Notes under the pieces: model-generated
The model's database searches: none
Told to the model about the DNA's origin: nothing
Seen by the model: the letters and a program-made list of their open reading frames with translations, nothing else
Made by a program: the position numbers and the translations under genes
Assembly: GCA_030141605.1 (NCBI GenBank)
Contig: JAQGDQ010000393.1
Location: forward strand, 120,001 to 154,147
Source of the DNA: Tubiluchus corallicola
Lineage: Eukaryota > Priapulida > Priapulimorpha > Priapulimorphida > Tubiluchidae
DNA length: 34,147 nt
Direction: 5' to 3'
Shown here: positions 1 to 11,961 of the stretch, one piece after another
Layout of the letters: each line of letters starts with the position of its first letter
Numbering within the stretch: position 1 is the stretch's first letter

Positions 1-1152
1 AGAGACCACAGTGGAGCTGCAGTAAAGGGCTTTTCCCGAACTCTAACTGTACAAAAAGGAACAGAATTTTGTAAAACGGCAAAATTTGTTAGTGCATTGT
101 TTACAATGCTGTCTTCACTTCGTTTGGATGAGGGTACATAAACCGACGTCACACACTTGATTTTTTTAAAGCTTTTGCGTGAACACCTTAAGCAAAACGC
201 TTAATCTTCTAGAGAGCTTCACAAGTATTTACAAAATGAGTAAATAGACCCACAAGATATGCGGTATCTTTTGAAAACACCCAACAGACGAGTGACAATG
301 GAACTTGTTTATTTCTGGGATTTTTCACTAGAAAAAACACAGATAAACATAGCCATTGTGATGATGTTAGTGAGTCACATAACTTTCGTAATTTTCGCAA
401 TAGTAAGAGTTTAACAATAGAAGCTCTCGTCCTGGTTTGGATGGGAGAGTGATCTAAATTTCGGGGGGCAAGCACTTGGTCTTGAGTTCAAGAGTAGTTC
501 GAGTCTAGCGCCTGGCCACACAAATACATATACCCAACATGTTATTCGTGGTGTTGCGTCTTTACCTGTACTGTTAAAATGAGCGACCGTCTACGAAGGT
601 AATGAAATGTTGTCTTTGTCTTTTATAACTTTAAAATTCATAAAGAATGAACTTTATACGTAACTGAAATTCAAACAACTCGAACCAACTAACAATCGTC
701 AAAACACTTCCTTTTTACTCAGTATGTAACACGTATATTTTGCTCTCGATCAAAAATTTAAAAAGAAATACAGAGCAAATATTCTCAACAAGTACAACAC
801 TTCCTAATTTCCCACACCTACTGCAGCAGTCATACCACAATCCTGGTACAGATTATGCAAAACAAGGCATCATTGATAAAACTTTAGAGCTGATGTCAAC
901 ATCTCGCAATCTATTATCTTTCCTTCTACCCTTCCTGTGTGATCTAACCTTTCTCACAGTTCTTTTTTTGTTCACTCATCCATTTTTTTATCAGGTTCAC
1001 ATGACAGTGGGCTCATACACGCCTTTGCTTCTCTAGCCCACTGCAGTACAATTATTATTTTATGATAACGATAGTGTATGAAACATAACAATTTAATATA
1101 GTAGATGTAATAATTTTGATGTCACTGTGTGCTTTATATTGTACTGAATGTG
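1..1152. other. no recognised gene
   Basis: A perfect short hairpin, GCATTGT-TT-ACAATGC, lies at 94-109. Short ORFs at 209-475 and 740-1036 have no recognisable features. Nothing else stands out. Confidence 0.6.
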
Positions 1153-1175
1153 ATAATAATAATAATAATAATAAA
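1153..1175. repeat. (AAT)n microsatellite
   Basis: A run of about seven ATA/AAT triplets, ending in AAAATAAC. Confidence 0.9.
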
Positions 1176-1580
1176 ATAACTCAGCATACAGCATATCTTA
1201 AACCAAAAGTCAATTCTCAAACACGCCGCAGTATTTTCACATAGATAACACAGCATCGCTGAGTACAATTCTTTTGGGCATTTGCTTGTTCAAATTGAAT
1301 GAAATTGTTCATTTCAGAAGCTGTGGAAATCTTCCTTCCATTTCTATTCCCATTCCTCGGAAGTTATCATGACATCTTAATCTATCAAGCTGCTGCAGAG
1401 GAAGCTGATTGAACGACTGCAGATGCGGAACAATAAATCGAGCTGAATTGAAAATCCAAATGGAATCCGACGACAAGAGTCAATTTTGCAACCCTTTGCA
1501 GCAAACTGTCACATGTGTGATAATTATTAGCTGTGATGCCCATTATTCTTTTATTAACACTTTGCACTCAGCACTTGCGT

Positions 1581-1843
1581 CATAGAGATACCTGTATCAC
1601 ACGCAGACTGTTATGCACCATAGAGATACCTGTATCAGACGCAGACTGTTATGCGCCATAGAGATACCTGTATCAGACGCAGACTGTTATGCACCATAGA
1701 GGTACCTGTATCAGACGCAGACTGTTATGCACCATAGAGATACCTGTATCAGACGCAGACTGTTATGCACCATAGAGATACCTGTATCAGACGCAGACTG
1801 TTATGCGCCATAGAGATACCTGTATCAGACGCAGACTGTTATG
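1581..1843. repeat. 38-bp minisatellite, 7 copies
   Basis: Units begin with CATAGAGATACCTGTATC at 1581, 1619, 1657, 1695, 1733, 1771 and 1809, exactly 38 bp apart. Copies differ by only a few substitutions (for example GCAC versus GCGC at the end, GAGGT versus GAGAT at 1695). Each unit contains the inverted repeat GATAC-CT-GTATC. The last copy is cut short at about 1843. Confidence 0.95.
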
Positions 1844-3078
1844 TAAATCCATTATAAATGAATAAAGTTTAAACTTATTTAAACTGTCACATTTGTTGTG
1901 CCAAAGACGTAAAAACACGTGTAACTTAGAAAAAATGGAATAAAAATACACTTATACTACAAAATAAGCAGTACTGTTATCATTTAAACGTAGCTGTTGA
2001 TTGCGTTAACTTGTGATGATTTTGTTAATTTTGAATAAATTGCACAGAACGCTCAATGAACACTCCTAGAACACCCCATATAAATGTTTATTTTTTTCAA
2101 GCAACGTAGGCCCACGTTGAATATAGAAGTATATTGAGTGACTTCTAAACCTGCAGTGTATGTACTTATGACATAACTTGTTCACATTCAGGGAAAATTA
2201 CTGATAATGCAACATTTAATGGAGTTGCAAGTCTTTGCGCAGTTAACTGATAGATAAAAACGAAGAATAAACCGAAGACTAATCGAAGAATAACACCTAT
2301 TAATAACAAAGAGATTAAATTCGAGGCGCATGAAATCCTTTAAGAACTTTATCGGACTATAAACGAAGTTACTACAAATTAACCGTAGTTACCCTAGTTA
2401 CCCTGTTTAGTTGCATTATTAAATGTATAAGTTGTCTAGAGTTTGTCAGTTAGATAAGTATTAGGTCAGTAACGAAAATGCACTTAAGAGAAAGTGCCAC
2501 ACAAGTGTAGTCAAGATTCTATTGATAAACGAGTCTCAATAATTTGAATAGCACCAGCTTCTCAGCTTGTTCAGGTTTCCACCAACTTGTTTATCATTTC
2601 TATTTGTGTTGCTTGATTGTTGTTGTCTGAATGATTGCTGTTCTGTGACGGATGTATTGATTGTGTGGTTTCTAATCACGTTTTCCCAGTAGCCCCCATA
2701 AAGCACATAAGCGGATATAGCGTCCAGCGCCGCATTAATATTATGCATTTGTCGGCAGTTGTTCATTAGGAGTCGCAAGTTTGTTCTTAGAGGTCCTAAG
2801 AGATTGGCTTCGTTTGAAGGCCGCATGCGAAGCCAAAGCTATTAGTGAATAATAGAAGGTAGAGAAGTTGAATTAAGGTTCTGCCATTGCAGAAGTTAAT
2901 GGCAAATGCGGTGAGTCACTTTTTCCTTTAATAATGCCTATTGTATGTGCAGGAAGTATGGGAACTCTTCAGAAATGACGAGCCTGACGAACACATTAAA
3001 AATTTGTAGCAAAGTTCGCCCACTTGGCAATCAGCCGCTTTTTTGTCAGCTTCTGTATATTGCAGTTTAAGTGTTATT
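1844..3078. other. no recognised gene
   Basis: A+T-rich. CGAAGAATAA recurs twice near 2260-2290. A 96-codon minus-strand ORF (2536-2826) has ordinary composition, but no family or splice support. Confidence 0.55.
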
Positions 3079-3082
3079 TTAA

Positions 3083-3625
3083 AGGAAAACCGGATGATGG
3101 CGAAGACATTAATTCAGAATAAAGAATGGTCTAAAATATTGGAAACTACAATAGCTTTTTTAAAATCAAAACTTAGATTAAATAACAATTACCTCGGATA
3201 CTCAAATTTTGTTAAACTTTCAAAACTACGCGCGGCTCAGTGAATCTACTAAGATTGGTAGCGGCGCCTTTTTGTCACATGAGCGTGGCCGACAAATAGA
3301 GGGCGATACCGTGATAACCATGATCATGAACTGCTGTGTTAGTTTCTGACGTCATGTGACGTAGAGCCCATTTTAGTGACACCCCGCGTTTAAACAGTAA
3401 CACTTACGCAAACATGCTTGACGTACAAGGGAGGATGGCTGCCATTGCACAAACTGTGGCTAGTTTCTGACGAAAGCAATAGCTGTGTTCGGTTCCCTTT
3501 AAGTAAGTTTCTAAGCTAATTATTCAAATATAAAAAACAATTGCTAACTTTTATAGGCAAGAAAATGTATATTTCAGACAGTAAATAAAAACGAGAATGA
3601 GTCTAAACAATCGTCCGGTCTTCCT
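3083..3625. mobile_element. TTAA-flanked inverted-repeat element (MITE), full length 543 bp
   Basis: The left end reads TTAA then AGGAAAACCGGATGAT; the right end, reverse-complemented, reads TTAA then AGGAAGACCGGACGAT. The 16-bp terminal inverted repeats differ at two positions and both sides carry the TTAA target duplication (3079-3082 and 3626-3629). TTAA duplication is the hallmark of the piggyBac superfamily. No transposase frame is present. The termini resemble those of the elements at 12.7, 20.5 and 21.4 kb, but I see no clear match between interiors. The interior carries a TGACGTCA site followed by TGTGACGT. Confidence 0.8.
3347..3362. promoter_or_regulatory. CRE (ATF/CREB-type) palindrome plus half site
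   Basis: TGACGTCA is directly followed by TGTGACGT. This is a perfect match to the cAMP-response element and lies inside the TTAA element at 3083-3625. Function is inferred from the motif only; no adjacent gene is recognised. Confidence 0.3.
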
Positions 3626-3629
3626 TTAA

Positions 3630-4242
3630 CAAACTTTAGCTGCTGCAAAATATTTTAATTGTATGATTTATGCGACTCATTTCCTGAAATAAAATAGTAA
3701 AAAAACAGTCGCCCAACCGAACTTATTGACTCTCGACTATTGGTGCTAAAAGAATATTTTACTCGCGTGTGTCACAGAACTGACGTGGAATCTACAGCAC
3801 TCTATTAAGGAGTGTAATCACGCCCGGAGATTTGATTGGTTGATGTCAGGCAGAGCGTGATTAGAAACACAAGTTCTGATCCATATTCCAAGCCTTTATT
3901 CTGGCAAATACTCCGCTTTCTAAGCTTTCAAGTAAGTAAATGATAATGAAGATTTGTCCGGATGAGTGGCAACGCGCGAGGTGTGATGCTGGGACGGATT
4001 TCGTTAAGCAGTGAGTGTAGGGTGAGGAAGATTCAATACGCGGTAGCAAAACCTGCAAAAGGATGAAAAAAAGAAAAAGAAATAAAGAAAAAACCTGAGT
4101 AAAAAAAGAATAGACGAATGATCAACGAATGAGTGTATATAAATAAGCAAATGACTGTAAGACCAAATAGATAACAAATAACAACTAAACGAACGAACAA
4201 GAAGCAAAATCCATCACATTCATTCTTTAATCATATGATCAC
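3630..4242. other. no recognised gene; purine-rich run
   Basis: An A/G-rich stretch (about 4062-4098) precedes the tetranucleotide array. Nothing coding recognised. Confidence 0.6.
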
Positions 4243-4612
4243 GTTCATTCATTCATTCATTCACTCACTCACTCACTCACTCACTCCTCCCTCCCTCCCT
4301 CACTCACTCACTCACTCACTCACTCACTCACTCACTCACTCACTCACTCACTCACTCACTCACTCATTCATTCATTCATTCATTCATTCATTCATTCATT
4401 CATTCATTCATTCATTCATTCATTCATTCATTCATTCATTCATTCATTCGTTTGTTCGTTCCTTCACTCGCTTGTTCGTTCATTTATTCGTTGCTTCACT
4501 CGCTTGTTCGTTCGTTCATTCGTTCATTCTTTCGTTCGTTCGTTTATTCGTTCATTCATTCCTTTCATTCCCTCACAAATTCATTCGTTCATCCGTTCAT
4601 TCAATCGTTCGT
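4243..4612. repeat. tetranucleotide array (TTCA/CTCA/TTCG)n
   Basis: About 370 bp of four-base units. TTCA units come first, then CTCA (about 4261-4365, broken by a CTCC run near 4286-4300), then TTCA (about 4366-4448), then a mixed, decayed TTCG/TTCA tail. The pattern implies successive expansion of variant units. The open frame through it (repeated His-Ser-Phe-Ile) is a consequence of the repeat, not evidence of a gene. Confidence 0.97.
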
Positions 4613-6280
4613 TGTTTGATTTTAGAAGTGGATAAGTTTCTGCTTTCTAGAAAGTTCTAGCAACTGAACAGGCAGACTCCAACTGTTGATCTCAAAAGAT
4701 GCAGCACAAACGACTATTAATTCTTGAGTTTAAGCCATTCATGCAGCCAAGAAACTGTAAACCAAAAATAAATGTAAATGTAAATAACTGCCGTTATTTG
4801 TCAATTTCCAGAACGGATAAAACAAATCTCATCTAGCTGCAGAATTGTTTTCCCCCGGTGACACAGAAATGCGTGAACTATCTAAACACTGCGATAATTA
4901 CATTTGCAACAGACTCAGTATGAACAAATTTCAAAGATGCGCCGAAATTTTACTAATATACTTAAGTTCAATACTTAAAGTTCAATCCGAAGTAGTGTTT
5001 TTTTAGTGATATGACAACTAACATTCCTATCATTTTTAAAAGGTCATATTGATGTAATTTCATTTATTTCAACAATTAGTTCTTTGACAGCCGGATTCTG
5101 CTTTCACAAAAGTATAAGCCTTGTGTACCAATGTACCATTGTTAAGCCTTGTGTACCAAAGTACAATGTTAAGCCTTGTGTACCAATGTACAATGTTAAG
5201 CCTTGTGTACCAATATACCAATGTTAAGCCTTGTGTACCAAAGTGCAGCCAAATATTTCAACATAGTAATAATTTCATTTAAAAATTTTGCTTAAACTTT
5301 TCCATCTATTGTTGATTAACGAAGACACCTATAAGGTATTTAAAACCCGAAAATTTGGGCGCACTATCTCAAGATTTTGATTAAATGGAGAAGTTAATAA
5401 AATACTTATACCAATAAATACTAAATACGTACAGGATGAGGAATTAAATTAGAGGTCAATAAAAAATCAAGTTAAATCAGTTACCACCAAAATAAGAGTT
5501 GCTTACTTCGTATTTCAGAAACTGATTCTCAAAATTGCCTAACAGATGAGAACATGTTGTTACCTGTCAGATCCACGTCGTTGGTTACACCGGTTTTTAC
5601 GATTAATTTTTACAAAAATTGCCCCAAACAACGCGACTGGCAATTCAAGGCGAGGAACTACATTGAAAAGATGCAGAAATTAATAAACGTCCAGAGAAAT
5701 AGAATTCGGGCAAGTAATTTACTAATGATAGAAAGTATCTGTCGATGATCTTTGTGAATTAAGTAAGATTGCATTTTCAGGAAAACTTTTTTGATAAAAA
5801 CTTCCTCAGATAAGAAGCCCGAGGAAAAAACTTGCACTTATAAACTGCTGTTCTACATCTAGGAATGTCAAAGATATGAGAAGAAGCAAAAGCAATGCAC
5901 TACGAACTAATTATTGGCGTTTATGGATCCAGTGAAGAAAAGTCCTGAGAGCATCTTCCACAGAAGTGACTACAAAAAAGGCTAAATATGGTGACGGATG
6001 TTTTGATAAGTAAATAATTTGACCTGAGACGAAACCAGATTGACATTGGAAAGACTGTTGATCTTAAAAGCCTGCGCAATAAAAAAACATCAACACTTGT
6101 GAAATTTCTCTTAGTTTTCAAAAGAGATGGTTCCTGTTCTATTAATCGCTACTAACAGGTACAATGTTCACACTCCCTCTGAATTGAGTATCTAGTTTAG
6201 TCCACAGCTAAACTTTTCTAAGTATGAATTCGTAGACATTACAGATGATTGGTAACAAGCTAATAGAGCGAAAATTTGAT
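4613..6280. other. no recognised gene outside the minisatellite
   Basis: Apart from the 27/28-bp array I see only A+T-rich sequence. A 64-codon ORF at 5554-5748 has no recognisable motif. Confidence 0.55.
5116..5247. repeat. 27/28-bp minisatellite, 5 copies
   Basis: Units begin AAGCCTTGTGTACCAA at 5116, 5144, 5171, 5198 and 5226, alternating 28 and 27 bp. GTACC and GTAC half-palindromes recur in each unit. The array ends after the last AAGCCTTGTGTACCAAAGTG. Confidence 0.92.
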
Positions 6281-6412
6281 TGAATTGCTCTTTCCTTGAC
6301 GGCGTCTCTTTTTGCTAGCATCATTGAATTGCTCTTTCCTTGACGGCGTCTCTTTTTACTAGCATCATTGAATTGCTCTTTGCTTGACGGCGTCTCTTTT
6401 TGCTAGCATCAG
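6281..6412. repeat. 44-bp tandem repeat, 3 copies
   Basis: Units start TGAATTGCTCTTT at 6281, 6325 and 6369 and each contains CTTGACGGCGTCTCTTTTT followed by GCTAGCATC or ACTAGCATC. Only three differences were seen among the copies, so the triplication is recent. Confidence 0.93.
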
Positions 6413-7134
6413 CCCTCATGGGGCTTTCCTGGTGTAATGCTAACACTAATGCATCCAATATCTTCTTGACGGAAGAATGTAAAGTGTATTTGGTGTGACG
6501 TGTGAGTCGTAAGGACAAATAAGTTATGCAACTTGTAAATCTCAAAGCTATGAGCAGTGGACTAGATCTCAATCGCCTAAAAATATAAATTGCTACAGGT
6601 TATATCGTCCCTCTTTTTCGTTCTCTTTCTATTTTTCTTTTCCCTTCCCTCTCATTTTCTGTAGTTAATAATAAAGTCCGATTTGAGATTTTAATAAAGA
6701 AAACTGAATACACGTCACTTAGCTCTTTAGTACTGAACAATCTGTACCGTTGTGGTTCGTAAAGATCATTTGTGTTTGTTTTTATTCCGGAAATGTTTTT
6801 ATCCAGACATGATTGTAATTCCTGTCATGTCCTGTGTTATGATAACAACAAGGTTTTTTGTCCACAAACGCGCATGCGCATACTTATTAACGCAGCTATT
6901 GTCGTGTTTCTCGACCAAACACAGCAAATGAAGAAAGATGTTCTGTTTTATCGTTGCTGCTTATTAAAATTAATGGTGCGCGCTTTTCATGCAGCTTGCA
7001 GCCATTCTCAGACATGGTGACAACTTCGACAATAGTCTTGTCATCAATTATAGTGGAAACAACATGTGAAGTGAGCTTGTTGTTTTGGTTTTAATTTAAT
7101 TTTACCGTGGGTTTCTTGAAGAGAAAAAATTTCA
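6413..7134. other. no recognised gene
   Basis: Holds a T/C-rich run at about 6606-6660 and the isolated NRF1-like motif. An 82-codon ORF (6772-7020) has no family signature. Confidence 0.55.
6869..6880. promoter_or_regulatory. isolated NRF1-like motif
   Basis: CGCGCATGCGCA matches the NRF1 consensus. There is no recognised gene near it and no other promoter signal, so it may be chance. Confidence 0.2.
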
Positions 7135-7581
7135 ATTCTGTTCTATTCTATTGTGTTCTGTTTTATTTTGTTTGGTCAGTTCTGTTCTGCTCTACTCTGC
7201 TCTCTTTCATTCCATCCGCTTTGCACAACTCTACTCTCCTCTGCTCATCTCTGCTTTGCTCTGTTCTGTTCCGTTCTGTTCTGTTCTGTTCTGTTCTGTT
7301 CTATCCTATCCTATCCTATCCTATCCTATCCTATCCTATCCTATCCTATCCTATCCTATCCTATCCTATCCTATCCTATCCTATCCGATCCGATTCGATT
7401 CTATTCTATTCTATTCTATTCTATTCTATTCTATTCTATTCTATTCTATTCTATTCTATTCTATTCTATTCTATTCTATTTTACTCTATTCTATTCTACC
7501 CTATTTATTCTATTCTATTCTATTCTATTCTATTCTATTCTATTCTATTCTATTCTATTCTATTCTATTCTATTCTATTCT
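7135..7581. repeat. pentanucleotide array (TTCTG to CCTAT to CTATT)
   Basis: A decayed TTCTG/CTCTG-like left part (about 7135-7300) passes into a pure CCTAT block (about 7302-7385), a short CCGAT/TCGAT junction, and then a long CTATT block to 7581 with a few interruptions near 7481-7510. Because the period is five, all three forward frames stay open and give Ser/Ile/Leu/Phe/Tyr polymers; these are not genes. Confidence 0.97.
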
Positions 7582-7727
7582 GAAGCGTTAAAACTGTTTT
7601 TGTTGCTCCCATGTCTAGCTAAACAAGCATGCACATTTATTAGGCGTGGCACCGATAATATCTATTCTATGAATTACTGCTAGATATCTTTTTAGACAGT
7701 GATAAACGGAAACAGATCACTTTGCAC

Positions 7728-7766
7728 TGTATGCATGTGAGAATGCATTGTATGTATGTGAGAATG
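7728..7766. repeat. 21-bp direct duplication
   Basis: TGTATGCATGTGAGAATG at 7728 recurs as TGTATGTATGTGAGAATG at 7749, one base different. Confidence 0.7.
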
Positions 7767-10082
7767 ATAGAAGGATTTTCTTTAAGAAAACTGTCTAAGG
7801 AGCTTATTAATCAGCCACGGCTGCGCCACCCATTGAAGGTGAAGTGCGTAATTTTTTCACAACTCCGCAAACGCCTTGACGTCGTTGCCGCAATTCAGCA
7901 GCCTGTCGCCGTGCAACGTCATTCCACCACGTGGCATCCACATGACACTCTTAAGTCCGTGAGTTTTAACCGTCTTAACTGTGAGTTTGGCTTCTGGGGT
8001 TTTAAAGTTTTAACTGACGTCTTTCGTCGGCTGTTGTAAACATGTAAACTTTTTGTACGAATTTTTGTTGTGTTTGCAGGAAATTTTGAACGTTGCTTGC
8101 AACAGTGGAGTAATTTTATACGGTTATAAATTTCCTGTCAGCAAGAAGTTTAGAAGCCTCGATTCGTCACCGACCCGCTGATGAATTTCCGCTTTAAAAT
8201 GTTGTAACTTTTAAGAAAATTTAATTTATTTCCTGTGGAAATTTTGAAATTATAGGCGAAGAAAACTTTGTCGATGTTTGTTTAATTAAATACTCCTCAA
8301 TTATTGTACATGCAGCTGTCACATCCATTTGCAACAGCTAAATAAGAATTGGGGAGAATACCATTAAGTGAAACACAATGAAAGCTCCACATTTGTGAAG
8401 TTTGCACTATGTATGGACGCAGGTAGGCACACATACATACACATCACAAACACTGATTTAGTTGGCGCATTTTGGCAGTAACACAGGCATTCTTATTCCG
8501 CCTATTCGGTGTCAAATGCAATCTTAAATTACAAGTTGTTGATTTCGGTCCATGCATTCTTAGCTAGCCACGAGACGAGAGTTTAAAAATCATTGCTGTG
8601 CCAACAGTAATGGACATTACAACCGATAATTTGTCAAAAATGGGTCATGGCACAAACACGAAGGTCACAATGTATGACAGTCAACACTCACACACATAGT
8701 AAGTAAGAGAAGAAAAGAGTGCAGCCTACGTCTAAAGACACAACAAGTTGTTTGGAAAAAACTTTACGTATTTTGAGAATAAAGATTACGTATATTTAGT
8801 TGTAGACAGTGTGAGTGTCTGAAGCAAAGCCATAGTCATAACTCTTTATGCCTGATCTGATGAAGGTGATGAAAGCCATGATAGCAACTGCCCTTCTTAT
8901 CCACTATGTTGTAGCTTAAAAATTATAAACGGCCATACTTTGTCAAATGCTTTATATCTGAAAAGACACTCCAATTGTGGTTATTTATTGTTTATAGATT
9001 ATTTAAATAATATGGATAATTTATTGGGTGAACGCACGTTAACAAAATTATACGGTCATTAATTGCATATCACAAAAAGCAGACAAAACAAATATAAGTA
9101 CAAAATAAAGAATAAAATGGTACGTAGCACATCACCAAACAAAAAACAAAATAACCAACATCAAACACTGATGTATGTCATAAACCCAACTTCAAATACA
9201 CCTTCAACACTCTAAAATTGATAACAAATTTAATAATCCAATTTTACACGTGCAAAATTCTATAGCTTTCTCCTATTTACAAGACATTTATTTATTAGGT
9301 TGCAAACAATAACAATTGTTAGTATTTCTAGATCTTTGCTCCCTGCCAAAAGCAAACATTTGTCAACATTGTTCATATTAGCAAAATAGGGACATTTGCT
9401 CGAGATTTTAGTGAAGGCTGTCTTTCTCTCAACTTTATATTTATCGCAGTTCATTAAAATATGTTGCATATATTTATAAAAGCTAAATTTGCCTAATATG
9501 AATGCTTGAGTGAGACCTTTCAAAGCCTGGAACACTCGTATAAACATCTCGTCTATGTTTCTTCAACTCTAAATGTCACCAGCTGATTAAAAATGAAGGC
9601 AAACTACATAGAACACAGATCTATTTATTTAAACCGCAGAACTTGTTTCCTTCGCCTTTCACCTTTACGTCTTCGCTCAGTTCTTGCACAAGAGCACCTT
9701 TGGCATTATGAATCGGTACACAAGAAGATATTAACAACTTAAAGGTCTGTTTAAGCTGTGCGACGTGCTGGTCTTGGCTATTTGTCCTGGCGCAGAATTA
9801 CAGAGCTGTTAATTTTTTTGACAAATAAATGCAAAGTAGACCACATAGTCTCCATCCCATCACCTTATTAGGTTTAATATCCGTATTGCTATAGCCAAGT
9901 AGGGTTGCAAGATTAAAAAATTAGAAATACGGGTTATTCTTATTAAAGTCTCTCTCTTATTACTTTATACATGCCACACCCAGACCAATATATTAAATAA
10001 AAGTAGAGACATAAGTTAAAAATATAAAGCAAAGATTTTAATGGGTTATGAGTAAAACAAAAGTAAAATCGTTTGAAGATAT
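7767..10082. other. no recognised gene
   Basis: A+T-rich; short ORFs at 7722-8039 and 9260-9547 lack motifs. No mobile-element ends were recognised. Confidence 0.5.
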
Positions 10083-10160
10083 TTATTTAATACGGATAAC
10101 AGAGAAATAGTGTTATTATTTAATGCAGGCAACAGAGAAACATTATTATTATTTAATAAG
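10083..10160. repeat. 33-bp tandem repeat, about 2.4 copies
   Basis: TTATTTAAT starts at 10083, 10116 and 10149. The first two units share AACAGAGAAA after the start. The third is truncated. A stray TTATTTAATAC occurs again near 10269. Confidence 0.6.
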
Positions 10161-11412
10161 TGCTGTATAGATAACTAAAAGAAATTGTGATAAAGTGAAA
10201 TCATTGCAAAATTCTTATTCAACAGAGAAAATAAAACAATGCATAAAGAAAAATAATTTTGAAAATGATTATTTAATACAAACAATATAAAAAATAAACT
10301 AAAAATTTATTTAGGCTGGAGCGCAAAACGGTAGCCATAGCAACTGAACAAGTTGCAAACAGTTTCTTCGCTATATTTGGGTTATTTTCATCAAAAGAAT
10401 ATGAGAAAAGAAAGTATAATTACTTATGAAGTTACTATTAAAAACCGTGAGAAAGTAAAAAAATATATTTTTAATACAAAATTTGAACTAAATACGGTAC
10501 ATTTGGATGTTCCTGAAAGGTCAGTAGGGGACAGGGTTAGGCTTAGAAAAATTATCAAATATGGGACATATCCCGTATGTAAAGGATGTCCGGTAAGCCT
10601 GGAATTGCGTACAAATGGAAACAGCGCACTGAAACGGCGCATCTAATTACAATAAAAAAATGCGCTCTGTTAAACTTTGACGTCTGTGATGAAATTAAGC
10701 GACCGTTTTTTATTTCACTGTTTTTATTGCGATTTGTGTTTAATGGGCCTTAGATGTAGTCTCTTGTTTACAAACGACTACATCCATAAAGCTCACTGCA
10801 ATGTAAACAAGCGCTCCGCCTGCATGTGAAAGAAAACCGAATGCGAAAAGTTCCTCAAACAGTTCAGACAACACACGGCGTGTTTGTGTGCTAAATACTT
10901 AAAAAATTGAACGCACAAACTTGGCTTCGCCTTACGTGAAAATTTAATATAATTTGCAGATTTCTCGAGTGAGTCGATTTTTATAGCACTCAAATGGCAG
11001 ACATATCAGACGCGTGTGGTCGTATATACACAGTGTAATGTGATTATGACTGTAATACTGCACTACATACTCTACACAGAAAGGCGTAAAACAATTTCAA
11101 GATTGACTTGATGTACGACTAGCACTTAGGGTACTGACTGTATGCGCCTAAACCTGAAAAACCAAACGTTATTGCTAAGCTTAGCGATGCATATGCATGT
11201 ATATATAGATCTGTTCAAGTATGTCTTTATTCAACAACATATTTCATACGTTGTATAGCCTAGAGTAATGCGCCATATACTTGCTCATACAATTATGGTA
11301 TTACTCTTATAGTATAATTCATGTATATATACATAGTATGCAAAAGTATGTATAATTTTTTTTATAATTTAAAATTGTTGTAGTCATATACGGTCGTCTT
11401 ATAACAAAATAT
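10161..11412. other. no recognised gene
   Basis: Contains overlapping short ORFs on both strands around 10353-10646, a palindromic ATATGGGACATATCCC at about 10559, and the hairpin at 10753. Nothing supports a gene. Confidence 0.5.
10753..10784. other. perfect hairpin, 9-bp stem
   Basis: GATGTAGTC at 10753-10761 is the exact inverse of GACTACATC at 10776-10784. The loop contains the palindrome GTTTACAAAC. Possibly an old transposon end or chance; no function assigned. Confidence 0.4.
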
Positions 11413-11431
11413 CTAAACAGAGTAGGTTTAC

Positions 11432-11552
11432 ATGCGTTGTTTTAGATGTCACGACTATATCTATGGCTACGACACTGTGAGGACAGACAGCAATATTTAA
11501 AATAATAATTATAGCAGTACAGTTACTTTGCAGATGTACCATAATTATCGTG
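11432..11552. repeat. 121-bp direct duplication, copy 1
   Basis: Matches 11962-12082 with two differences in 121 bp (11468 and 11490 region), 530 bp apart. This copy is bracketed by a second repeat: CTAAACAGAGTAGGTTT followed by ACATGC at 11413-11435 and by GCATGC at 11555-11577. No coding frame. Confidence 0.93.
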
Positions 11553-11961
11553 GGCTAAACAGAGTAGGTTTGCATGCACCTTTATAGTTTACTACCATTG
11601 GTTTTATTATGTCTTTATAGATGTATTCAAAATTCAAAATACAAAACCTTCACAATTTCTGCACTACTTTATTACATTTGTGTCCTATATCATAACTATC
11701 TCTATATGCTGTACAACTACAGTATACTATAAAGTTTAATATTAGAATAAGGGCAAAATGTACAGGACTGAATGGTCGCATGTTGTATCTTGATGTAGTA
11801 CTGTTACTATCCATGTGTGCGAAATAAAATGATTCTTATTCGTGTTCGTGTTCTTAGCGACGCAATGATTAAAATACAGTGTTTGCCAATTCAGCGAATT
11901 TTGCTTTTATTTTCATTATCATAGTTTTGCAAACGGAGGTCCAAAATGAGTAATTTTGATA

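Noticed and set aside
1581-1843. Possible CRISPR array
   Set aside because: Units are back-to-back with no unique spacers, and the context is eukaryotic.
2536-2826. 96-codon minus-strand ORF with ordinary amino-acid composition
   Set aside because: No family is recognised and no convincing splice donor or partner exon was found; an acceptor-like ACTAATAG upstream is not enough.
4235-4660. 141-codon His-Ser-Phe-Ile ORF
   Set aside because: It is a translation of the tetranucleotide array; the periodic frame is open because the repeat lacks stop codons.
7107-7683. Three overlapping 146- to 176-codon ORFs
   Set aside because: All three forward frames of the pentanucleotide repeat are open at once, so there is no coding evidence.
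10353-10646. 97-codon plus-strand ORF with a basic product
   Set aside because: An overlapping minus-strand ORF covers the same interval and no domain is visible; this looks like chance.
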